NCBI GenBank assembly: GCA_024543015.1
Contig: JAMXCY010000086.1
Span: forward strand, 1-5,150
Reading direction: 5' to 3'
Origin: Candidatus Omnitrophota bacterium
GTDB lineage: Bacteria > Omnitrophota > Gorgyraeia > JAFGHF01
DNA: 5,150 bases
Position numbers and translations under genes: made by a program
Shown: one piece after another, positions 1-5,150 of the stretch
How the letters are laid out: each line of letters begins with the position of its first letter
Position numbering within the stretch: position 1 is the first letter of the stretch
Notes under the pieces: model-generated
Database searches by the model: none
What the model saw: only the letters and a program-made list of their open reading frames with translations
Told to the model about the DNA's origin: nothing

Positions 1-92
1 AGCTTACCTTCCATAGTGATTGCAGCAAACGGACAAACCTTGATACAAAGTTTACAACCAGTACACTTATCTTTTAAAACTTTGATTCCCAT
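1..92 (-). CDS. etfA: Electron transfer flavoprotein alpha subunit with N-terminal 4Fe-4S ferredoxin domain (5' part only)
   Basis: Only the first 30 codons and two bases of the next are present; the gene runs off the left edge. Reading starts at ATG (92-90), which overlaps the etfB TAA by one base (TAATG), with a weak AGGA at 104-101 eight bases upstream. The visible peptide starts [10 protein letters not shown] and has cysteines at 10, 13, 16 and 20 followed by Pro21, the CxxCxxCxxxCP pattern that binds a 4Fe-4S cluster. ETF genes normally come as a pair, so a ferredoxin-type start directly after etfB most likely opens an EtfA with an added ferredoxin domain, as known for CarE and LctC of Acetobacterium. 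In such proteins the domain is thought to pass electrons to or from the ETF flavins in the cytoplasm. The FAD-binding body of EtfA is not visible, so a stand-alone small ferredoxin is not excluded. The ferredoxin motif is certain; the EtfA identity is inferred from context. Confidence 0.8.
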   Translation of the reverse strand, partial: MGIKVLKDKCTGCKLCIKVCPFAAITMEGK

Positions 93-883
93 TATTTACA
101 TCCTGCAATTATATCCTTAAGGGCGCCGGTTAACTTAGCCACCACTTCTTCGGTGGATCCTTCGAGAATCTGGCTACCTTTACGCGGCGGTGGGCTAAAT
201 ATTTTGATTACCTGAGTGGGCGAACCAGTTAAGCCAATTCTTTCGCTATCAGCTTGAATATCTTTACTGCTCCAGGTAATTATTTCGGCTTTCTTGGCTC
301 GCATTTTTCCTTTTAGCGAGGCAAGTCGGGGCTCGTTTATTTCCTTAACTACGGTTAAAAGACAGGGTAGAGGTGTTTCCACTATTTCGAAACCTTCCTC
401 GGTCATCCTTTCCACCCGAGCACAACTTTGATCAATTTTCTCAACCTTCTTTACAAAAGTAACTTGAGGGATATTAAGTTGCACCGACACTCCTGGGCCA
501 ACTTGAGCCGTATCGCCATCCATGGCCTGCTTACCGCAGATAATCAAATCAAAGCTTCCTATCTTGTTTATCGCCCTGGCCAAAGTATAACTTGTAGCTA
601 AGGTATCACTTCCGGCAAAGGCCTTATCGGTCACTAAGATGGCCTCATCAGACCCTAAAGATATTGCTTCGCGAAGCGCGCTTTCCGCTTGCGGCGGGCC
701 CATAGTCAGCACGGTTACCTTACCCCCTACCTTTTCCCTGATCCTGATGGCCTCCTCTATGGCATACATATCATAAGGATTTACAATACTGGCTACGCCC
801 TCACGGATTAAAGTATTGGTTTTGGGGTCAATTCTGATATCTGCGGTATCAGGTACTTGTTTGATACAAACAATAATATTCAT
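92..883 (-). CDS. etfB: Electron transfer flavoprotein beta subunit, bifurcating-type motifs
   Basis: This is the beta subunit of the soluble electron transfer flavoprotein, which moves electrons between NADH or ferredoxin and an acyl-CoA dehydrogenase. The 263-aa length is normal for the family. Visible motifs are the start [18 protein letters not shown] (34-38), MGPPQA (61-66), [11 protein letters not shown] (88-98), [14 protein letters not shown] (117-130) and GLTGSPTQV (217-225). The stretch from about 157 to 178 (VER...P.PCLLTV) fits the ETF-beta family signature. DGDTAQVGP, as opposed to the DDDCNQTGQ type of respiratory ETFs, is what I recall for NADH-binding, bifurcating ETFs; this rests on memory, not an alignment. 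The ATG at 883 is chosen because homologues start there and GAGAG (895-891) lies seven bases upstream. An in-frame ATG at 940 would add 19 residues encoded by a repeat array, which is not credible. The gene lies 117 nt after acd and overlaps etfA by one base, consistent with Acd-EtfB-EtfA acting as one complex. Confidence 0.95.
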   Translation of the reverse strand: MNIIVCIKQVPDTADIRIDPKTNTLIREGVASIVNPYDMYAIEEAIRIREKVGGKVTVLTMGPPQAESALREAISLGSDEAILVTDKAFAGSDTLATSYTLARAINKIGSFDLIICGKQAMDGDTAQVGPGVSVQLNIPQVTFVKKVEKIDQSCARVERMTEEGFEIVETPLPCLLTVVKEINEPRLASLKGKMRAKKAEIITWSSKDIQADSERIGLTGSPTQVIKIFSPPPRKGSQILEGSTEEVVAKLTGALKDIIAGCK

Positions 884-890
884 TTTATTT

Positions 891-895
891 CTCTC
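891..895 (-). promoter_or_regulatory. Ribosome binding site of etfB that decides its start
   Basis: GAGAG on the minus strand sits seven bases (AAATAAA) before the ATG at 883. It supports that start over the in-frame ATG at 940, which lies inside the left repeat arm's flank and has no purine-rich site at a useful distance. Confidence 0.7.
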
Positions 896-900
896 AAAAT

Positions 901-1009
901 AAAAATAGTTCATAGTTGATAGTTCATAGTTCGTAGACAAAAAATAAAATCTGGGTTAAAAAATATTTTAGTCTATGAACTCATAACTCATAACTACGAA
1001 CTACTTTTT
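901..1009. repeat. Inverted pair of degenerate heptamer arrays forming a long imperfect palindrome
   Basis: The left arm (906-938) reads on the plus strand as four tandem heptamers, TAGTTCA, TAGTTGA, TAGTTCA, TAGTTCG, plus TAGAC. The right arm (971-1003) reads GT then CTATGAA, CTCATAA, CTCATAA, CTACGAA and CTA. The two 33-nt arms are complementary at 25 of 33 positions by hand alignment. They are flanked by AAAAA (901-905) and TTTTT (1005-1009), which extends the symmetry. The 32-nt centre (939-970) is very AT-rich, with only four G/C bases. It fills most of the acd-etfB gap, and its right end includes the acd stop codon. On the coding strand the second arm is followed by TTTTTATTTT, so a transcript could fold into a hairpin followed by a U tract. 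That resembles a weak terminator or a processing/stability element, but the stem is AT-rich. It could equally be a small dispersed repeat (REP- or MITE-like). The structure is certain; its function is unknown. Confidence 0.85.
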
Positions 1010-2158
1010 AGCAAGTGATTCTCTGATCAAATGACGGGCAATAATATCACGCTGGATCTGGTTAGTCCCTTCGTAAATCTGGGTAATCTTGGCATCACGC
1101 ATAAACTTCTCTATCGGGTAGTCGCGCATATAACCGTATCCACCAAATATCTGCACGCAATTGGTAGTGACCTTCATGCAAACATCTGAAGCAAAAAGTT
1201 TGGCCATACTCGATTCCTTAGCTAAATTCTTTGCCCCGCTGTCTACATGGCGGCAAGCCGCATAGACCAAGCTTCTGGCTGCCTCGATTTCCGTGGCCAT
1301 ATCGGCTAACATAAATTGAATTCCCTGAAAAGAAGAAATTGGTTTGCCGAATTGAATCCTCTGACGGGCATACTCAACAGCTAAGTCTAGCGCCCCTTGA
1401 GCAATGCCTACTGCCTGGGCGGCAACCCCCGGCCTGGAAGAATCAAATGTCTTCATGGCTACAATAAAGCCCATACCTTCTCTGGAGATTATATTTTCTT
1501 TGGGTATCTTGCAATCAGTAAAGATCAACTCTCTGGTTGTTGAGGCGCGAATGCCTAGCTTTTTCTCCTTTTTACCAAAGGTAAAACCAGGGGTGTCTTT
1601 TTCCACTATAAAGGCACTAGCTCCCCGCGCGCCCTTGGCCTTATTAGTCATGGCGATAACAATATAAATTTGCGCTTCGCCTCCGTTAGTAATCCATTGC
1701 TTGGTGCCGTTTAAAACGTAAAAATCGCCTTCTTTACGTGCAGTAGTTTGCATATTACTGGCATCGCTTCCGGCTTGGGCCTCGGTTATAGCAAAGGCCG
1801 CTATTTTCTTTCCGCTGGCTAAATCAGGCAAATACTTTTTCTTCTGCTCCTCATTACCAAAGAGAATTATCGGATATGTCCCCAAGGCACTGGCAGCAAA
1901 ACTTACCGCAATTCCGCCACAGGCACAGGATAACTCTTCTGTGGCAATAGCTAAATCTAAAACCCCGCCACCGGTACCACCGTATTTTTCCTCTATGTAT
2001 ACGCCAAACAAATCACTCTCGGCCAGAACCTTCATCACATCCCAGGGGAATTCTTCTTTTTCATCATACTCAGCAGCCTTCGGTTTAATTTTTTCCTGGG
2101 CTATTTTTCGGGCTAAATCACGAATCATTATCTGTTGGTCATTTAATTGGTAATCCAC
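1001..2158 (-). CDS. Acyl-CoA dehydrogenase family flavoenzyme (possible enoyl-thioester reductase)
   Basis: This FAD enzyme interconverts acyl- and trans-2-enoyl-thioesters with electrons carried by ETF. At 385 aa it is full length and shows the usual three-part fold: helical N-terminus, a beta domain around 120-230 and a helical C-terminus. Both family signatures are present: AFAITEAQAGSDA (121-133) and the QIFGGYGYMRDYP region (336-348). The catalytic base is Glu363 in IYEGTNQIQR (361-370), the position used by short- and medium-chain enzymes and butyryl-CoA dehydrogenases. FAD-contact motifs WITN (155-158) and RQRIQFGKPIS (265-275) are intact. Residues around 240-250 (SRPGVAAQAVG) recall medium-chain dehydrogenases, but chain length cannot be settled by eye. 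The start is GTG at 2158, one base after the fabF stop and with a strong AGGAGG upstream; the next Met (11) would cut a conserved helix. Its place between fabF and bifurcating-type etfB suggests work on fatty acyl chains, perhaps in the reducing direction; oxidation or lipid recycling remains possible. The last codons and stop coincide with a repeat arm. Confidence 0.95.
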   Translation of the reverse strand: MDYQLNDQQIMIRDLARKIAQEKIKPKAAEYDEKEEFPWDVMKVLAESDLFGVYIEEKYGGTGGGVLDLAIATEELSCACGGIAVSFAASALGTYPIILFGNEEQKKKYLPDLASGKKIAAFAITEAQAGSDASNMQTTARKEGDFYVLNGTKQWITNGGEAQIYIVIAMTNKAKGARGASAFIVEKDTPGFTFGKKEKKLGIRASTTRELIFTDCKIPKENIISREGMGFIVAMKTFDSSRPGVAAQAVGIAQGALDLAVEYARQRIQFGKPISSFQGIQFMLADMATEIEAARSLVYAACRHVDSGAKNLAKESSMAKLFASDVCMKVTTNCVQIFGGYGYMRDYPIEKFMRDAKITQIYEGTNQIQRDIIARHLIRESLAKK

Positions 2159-2159
2159 T

Positions 2160-3404
2160 TTAGTTAAACCTCCTTATTACCAGCGACACATTGTGGCCAC
2201 CAAATCCCAAAGAATTAGATAGGGTCACATCTACCCTTACTTCTCTGGCCTTATTCGGCACATAATCCAAATCACAATCCGGATCAGGCGTTTCGTAATT
2301 AATCGTGGGGGCAATAATATTATTCTTAATCGACAGGCAACAAGCTATAAACTCTACCGCCCCGGCCGCACCTAAGAGATGACCAGTCATTGATTTAGTA
2401 GAGCTAACGGGCAACTTTTTAACTGAAGAACCAAAGACTTTCTTGATGGCCAAAGTCTCTACTTTATCGTTAAGAGGCGTGGAGGTCCCGTGAGCATTAA
2501 TGTAAGATACATCTTCCGGATTTATCCGGGCATCTCTTAAAGCCTCTTTCATTGCCCTGGCTGCCCCCTGACCTTGGGGATCAGGCGCAGTCATATGATA
2601 GGCATCGCCACTCATACCATAGCCAACGATTTCTGCATGAATAGAAGCATTACGCTTTCGGGCATGTTCAAGACTTTCCAACAGGATCACACCTGCTCCT
2701 TCAGCAATCACAAAACCATCGCGATTCTTATCAAACGGCCTTGAGGCCTTCTCTGGCTGATCATTTCTTGTGGATAAGGCCTTCATTGCGCAAAAAGCGC
2801 CTACCCCTGTCTGACAGATACAACTTTCTGCTCCTCCAGCAATCATCACTTCGGCATCCCCTCGCTGAATAATCTTAAAGGCGTCCCCCAGTGCATGCCC
2901 TCCGGAAGCACAGGCCGTAGCTACAGTAGAATTAGGCCCTTTCACGCCAAAATAAATGGCTATCCAGCCGGAAGCCATATTTACAATAAGCATGGGGATG
3001 GTGAAAGGCGACATCTTGGAAGGGCCTTTTGCTATCAAAACCTTGGTCTGTTCCTGAACAGTATATAGAGAACCGATCCCTGAGCCAATCAGCACTCCCA
3101 CTTGAAAAGGATCTTCTTTTTTAAGCTCTATTTGTGCATCCGCTACCGCATGGTGTGCGGCCACTACAGCGTATTGCACAAATTTATCCATCCGTCTTTT
3201 ATCCTTGAGAGAGATGCAGGAGTGGGGATCAAATCCTTTTACTTCACCGGCTATCTGAGAGCTAAATTGGGTAGGGTCAAACTGAGTAATACGTCGAATG
3301 CCGCTTTTCCCGGCAATAAGAGAGCTCCAAAACTCATCTACATCATTACCTACAGGAGATATTGCCCCTAAACCGGTAACAACGACTCGTCTTCTACTAT
3401 CCAT
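2160..3404 (-). CDS. fabF: 3-oxoacyl-[acyl-carrier-protein] synthase II (beta-ketoacyl-ACP synthase II)
   Basis: FabF elongates fatty acids in the cytoplasm by decarboxylating malonyl-ACP and condensing it with acyl-ACP. The protein is 414 aa, the normal length, and begins [20 protein letters not shown]. The Cys-His-His triad is complete: nucleophile Cys165 in [10 protein letters not shown] (161-170), His305 in [11 protein letters not shown] (303-313) and His342 in [12 protein letters not shown] (338-349), with the conserved Lys337 just before. The C-terminal glycine loop GFGGHN (400-405) carries the Phe that gates the active site in this family. Ile110 in GSGIG (107-111) matches the acyl-pocket isoleucine of E. 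coli FabF. These favour FabF over FabB, and the direct acpP neighbour supports this. The ATG at 3404 is only two bases after the acpP stop. No good ribosome binding site lies at normal spacing (GAGGG is about 17 bases away), so translation is probably coupled to acpP. The last Arg codons double as the acd ribosome binding site. Confidence 0.97.
   Translation of the reverse strand: MDSRRRVVVTGLGAISPVGNDVDEFWSSLIAGKSGIRRITQFDPTQFSSQIAGEVKGFDPHSCISLKDKRRMDKFVQYAVVAAHHAVADAQIELKKEDPFQVGVLIGSGIGSLYTVQEQTKVLIAKGPSKMSPFTIPMLIVNMASGWIAIYFGVKGPNSTVATACASGGHALGDAFKIIQRGDAEVMIAGGAESCICQTGVGAFCAMKALSTRNDQPEKASRPFDKNRDGFVIAEGAGVILLESLEHARKRNASIHAEIVGYGMSGDAYHMTAPDPQGQGAARAMKEALRDARINPEDVSYINAHGTSTPLNDKVETLAIKKVFGSSVKKLPVSSTKSMTGHLLGAAGAVEFIACCLSIKNNIIAPTINYETPDPDCDLDYVPNKAREVRVDVTLSNSLGFGGHNVSLVIRRFN
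2169..2174 (-). promoter_or_regulatory. Ribosome binding site of acd, embedded in the end of fabF
   Basis: AGGAGG on the minus strand lies 10 bases before the GTG start at 2158. The same six bases are the two Arg codons near the FabF C-terminus (RRFN), so translation of acd is probably coupled to fabF. The strong site supports GTG as the true start despite the lack of an ATG. Confidence 0.85.
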
Positions 3405-3406
3405 AA

Positions 3407-3643
3407 CTACTTTTTGGTCTTTCCCTCAAGATACTTAATGGCCTCGCTTACAGTGCTCATCTTCTCCGCGTCTTCATCGGGAATCTCGACACCGAACTTT
3501 TCTTCCAAAGCCATAACTAGCTCAACCGTATCTAGTGAGTCCGCGCCCAGGTCGTCAATAAAGGAAGCGGTATCTGTTACTTCTTCAATCTTGACCCCCA
3601 ATTGTTCCGCGATTATTGCCTTTACATCATCAGCTAACGCCAT
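3407..3643 (-). CDS. acpP: Acyl carrier protein
   Basis: This 78-aa acidic protein carries the growing acyl chain on a 4'-phosphopantetheine arm and shuttles it between FabD, FabF, FabG and the other enzymes. The prosthetic group attaches at Ser36 in the canonical GADSLD motif (33-38). The rest follows the four-helix ACP pattern: helix I about 2-16, the recognition helix with [12 protein letters not shown] (40-51), then the IPDEDAEKM segment (54-62) and a final helix. The length matches housekeeping ACPs, so this is not a specialised polyketide carrier. ATG at 3643 is preceded by AAGGAGG seven bases upstream, the best ribosome binding site in the window, in keeping with the high expression usual for ACP. 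It lies between fabG and fabF, the commonest bacterial arrangement. Confidence 0.98.
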   Translation of the reverse strand: MALADDVKAIIAEQLGVKIEEVTDTASFIDDLGADSLDTVELVMALEEKFGVEIPDEDAEKMSTVSEAIKYLEGKTKK

Positions 3644-3650
3644 CTTTTTT

Positions 3651-3657
3651 CCTCCTT
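3651..3657 (-). promoter_or_regulatory. Strong ribosome binding site of acpP
   Basis: AAGGAGG on the minus strand, with seven bases to the ATG at 3643, is the closest match to an ideal Shine-Dalgarno sequence in the window. It lies in the 24-nt fabG-acpP spacer. Confidence 0.85.
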
Positions 3658-3667
3658 CTGTTTCTAT

Positions 3668-4405
3668 CTAAACAATTCCGCCATCAATACAAATTACCTG
3701 TCCAGTAATATACGCTGCATTCTCGCTCACCAAAAACACGGCCAAGTTTGCTACGTCCGTTGGGCTGCCAAATCTTTTAAGCGGAATTACCTCCAACATC
3801 TTGGATTTTACTCTCTCGGGAAGAGCCTTAGTCATCTCAGTCTGAATAAAACCCGGGGCGATTGCATTTACATTAATACCCCGCGGAGCAAGCTCTTTGG
3901 CTGTAGTCTTGGTTAAGCCAATAATACCGGCCTTAGATGCTGCGTAATTGGCTTGGCCGATATTACCAATCAGTCCGATAATTGAAGCGATATTGAGAAT
4001 TTTACCGCTCCTTTGTTTGATCATTATTTTGGAGACGGTCTTTGTGTAATTAAAGGTCCCTTTGAGGTTTACTGCCAGAACCTTATCCCAATCATCTTCG
4101 CTCATACGCACCAAAAGAGTGTCGCGAGTTATGCCAGCGTTGTTGATTAGTATATCAATCTTTTTAAATTTGTCAAGCGTTTTGTTCACCATTTCTTCCA
4201 CCTCAGACAAGCTGGAAACATCGCAGGCAACAGTCAAAACACCAACACCCAAAGAAGAGATTTCTTTTTCTGTTTCTGTCAATATCTGGGTATTGATATC
4301 GGCAATAGCGACATTTGCCCCTTCCCTGGCTAAGCTAATGGCCATCTCTTTACCGATGCCTCTGGCGCCTCCTGTAACGATAGCTACCTTATCTTTTAAG
4401 ATCAT
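3668..4405 (-). CDS. fabG: 3-oxoacyl-[acyl-carrier-protein] reductase
   Basis: FabG reduces 3-oxoacyl-ACP to 3-hydroxyacyl-ACP, the first reduction of each elongation cycle, normally with NADPH. At 245 aa it is a classical short-chain dehydrogenase/reductase of usual FabG length. The Rossmann nucleotide loop is TGGARGIG (11-18), Asp62 follows in CDV, and NNAG (88-91) is present. The catalytic tetrad is complete: Asn113 (AVNLKG), Ser141 (NIASIIG), Tyr154 and Lys158 (NYAASK, 153-158). The region PGFIQTEMT (184-192) is the substrate-side loop, and the C-terminus ends ITGQVICIDGG plus IV, as expected for the tetramer-forming tail. ATG at 4405 overlaps the fabD stop as ATGA and has AAGGAG (4419-4414) eight bases upstream, implying coupling to fabD. 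Many SDR proteins look like FabG, but the position between fabD and acpP makes the housekeeping assignment firm. Confidence 0.97.
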   Translation of the reverse strand: MILKDKVAIVTGGARGIGKEMAISLAREGANVAIADINTQILTETEKEISSLGVGVLTVACDVSSLSEVEEMVNKTLDKFKKIDILINNAGITRDTLLVRMSEDDWDKVLAVNLKGTFNYTKTVSKIMIKQRSGKILNIASIIGLIGNIGQANYAASKAGIIGLTKTTAKELAPRGINVNAIAPGFIQTEMTKALPERVKSKMLEVIPLKRFGSPTDVANLAVFLVSENAAYITGQVICIDGGIV

Positions 4406-5150
4406 AGCGACTGCTCCTTCCTGAACTGCCTTAATTCTTCAATCGTCCCAATGCTATGTACTTTTAAGGCCGGATCAATCTTGCGCACAAGCCCTTTGAG
4501 AACCTTACCCGGACCAATCTCGATAAAATTTTTTATTCCAGAAGAGCTGATAAAACTTATTGAATCCTCCCAGAGTGTGCGGGAAACAAGCTGCCGGATC
4601 AAGTTATTCTTAATTTCAGAAGGTGCTCTTTCTTCTTTTGCTGTGACATTGCTCACTACAGGTATCTCTGTGGGACAAATTTCTGCTTCTTCTAAAGCCT
4701 GGGCTAATTTTTGTGAAGCCGGGGCTATTAAAGAAGAGTGAAATCCCCCGCTTACTTTTAAGGGAATAGTCCTTTTAGCGCCTGATGCAACAGCTATCTT
4801 CTTAGCCTTTTCCAAGCCCTGGTGATTTCCGGAAATCACCACCTGCCCAGGACAATTCAGGTTAGATATTTCTACTTTTGCTTCCTGGCAGATTTTCTCT
4901 ACGGCATTTAAAGGCAAACCAATTATTGAAACCATTCCCCCGGGATTCTGGCAAGATGCCTGTTCCATATACTGGGCCCTTTTACTCACTAATGTTAGTC
5001 CTTGAGCAAACTTTAACGCGCCGGCTGCCACCAAGGCTGTATATTCTCCCAGGCTTAAGCCCGCAGTAAATTTTAGATCTATTTCTACTCCCTGTGCCTC
5101 TAAGGCCTTAAGAGAAGCTACACTGACAGTAAAAACCGCTACCTGGCAAT
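4402..5150 (-). CDS. fabD: Malonyl-CoA:ACP transacylase (5' end beyond the window)
   Basis: FabD moves the malonyl group from CoA to ACP and so supplies the extender unit for FabF. The frame is open to the right edge: 248 residues are visible (first whole codon at 5148), and about 60 N-terminal residues, including the usual FPGQG motif, lie outside. The nucleophile Ser is in AGLSLGEYTALVAAGAL (codon 5055-5053), with Leu in place of the more common His before it, a variant I recall from other bacterial FabDs. Further family features are an Arg in SKRAQYMEQA that binds the malonyl carboxylate, the NCPGQVVISGN stretch, the catalytic His in VSGGFHSSLI, and GPGKVL near the C-terminus. A TTG at 5034 could be mistaken for a start but lies after the active-site serine, so it is internal. 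The stop overlaps the fabG start by four bases (ATGA). A 22-bp perfect palindrome lies within the gene at 4820-4841. Confidence 0.96.
   Translation of the reverse strand, partial: CQVAVFTVSVASLKALEAQGVEIDLKFTAGLSLGEYTALVAAGALKFAQGLTLVSKRAQYMEQASCQNPGGMVSIIGLPLNAVEKICQEAKVEISNLNCPGQVVISGNHQGLEKAKKIAVASGAKRTIPLKVSGGFHSSLIAPASQKLAQALEEAEICPTEIPVVSNVTAKEERAPSEIKNNLIRQLVSRTLWEDSISFISSSGIKNFIEIGPGKVLKGLVRKIDPALKVHSIGTIEELRQFRKEQSL
4820..4841. repeat. 22-bp perfect palindrome inside fabD
   Basis: The half TGGTGATTTCC (4820-4830) is followed without a gap by its exact reverse complement (4831-4841); symmetry ends at 4819/4842. In mRNA it could form a stem of about nine pairs with a CCGG loop. The bases encode the FabD stretch around VVISGNHQ, part of which is conserved in the family, so coding constraint could produce it by chance. 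No function can be assigned. Confidence 0.8.

Noticed and set aside
884..940. Longer etfB reading frame starting at the ATG at 940
   Set aside because: The extra 19 residues are translated from the heptamer repeat and AT-rich flank, have no ribosome site, and homologues begin at [13 protein letters not shown] (883).
939..970. Possible promoter for etfB in the AT-rich centre of the repeat
   Set aside because: The stretch is so A/T-rich that -10-like words are expected, and no convincing -35/-10 pair with proper spacing was seen.
901..1009. CRISPR array
   Set aside because: The units are contiguous degenerate heptamers without unique spacers, and no cas gene is near.
1570..1586. Small hairpin TTTTACC-AAA-GGTAAAA inside acd
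   Set aside because: It has seven AT-rich pairs within codons of a Lys/Gly-rich loop and no neighbouring signal; such short stems are common by chance.
4402..5034. A short fabD starting at the TTG at 5034
   Set aside because: The frame continues upstream through the active-site GLSLGE motif to the window edge, so the TTG is an internal Leu codon.
1404..5069. Plus-strand open frames at 1404-1667, 1941-2153, 3102-3371, 3414-3671, 4062-4424, 4451-4741 and 4878-5069
   Set aside because: All but the last lie wholly or almost wholly antisense to well-supported genes, and the last is antisense to fabD. They show no recognisable motifs, and their composition follows the opposite strand.

Overview
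The window holds one dense, entirely minus-strand gene cluster that reads right to left: fabD (5' end cut by the window edge), fabG, acpP, fabF, an acyl-CoA dehydrogenase gene, etfB, and the first 30 codons of an etfA with an N-terminal ferredoxin domain. The first four genes are the core of type II (dissociated) bacterial fatty acid synthesis. Spacing is operon-like: a 4-nt ATGA overlap (fabD/fabG), 24 nt (fabG/acpP), 2 nt (acpP/fabF), 1 nt (fabF/acd), 117 nt (acd/etfB) and a 1-nt overlap (etfB/etfA). No promoter, RNA gene, CRISPR array or transposase gene was found. The only non-coding stretch longer than 30 nt is the 117-nt acd-etfB gap, which is mostly filled by an inverted pair of heptamer repeat arrays.

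The electron-transfer genes suggest an anaerobic bacterium. EtfB carries the [13 protein letters not shown] motif I associate with NADH-binding, electron-bifurcating ETFs. EtfA begins with a CxxCxxCxxxCP four-iron cluster motif, as in CarE and LctC of Acetobacterium. Base composition is moderate, with AT-rich spacers. Short heptamer repeats in spacers are something I loosely associate with uncultivated lineages such as Omnitrophota, but the lineage cannot be fixed from this window.

FabD loads malonyl groups onto the acyl carrier protein AcpP, FabF condenses them with the growing chain, and FabG reduces the 3-keto group. The remaining steps are dehydration (FabZ/FabA) and enoyl reduction (FabI/K/L/V), and none of those enzymes is encoded here. 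In the place where an enoyl reductase might be expected there is a complete acyl-CoA dehydrogenase followed by an ETF of the bifurcating type. The most interesting hypothesis is that Acd-EtfBA runs in the reductive direction and supplies, or supplements, enoyl-thioester reduction for fatty acid synthesis, possibly coupled to ferredoxin reduction. This is inference from gene order and motifs. A conventional oxidative or fatty-acid-recycling role is the main alternative.
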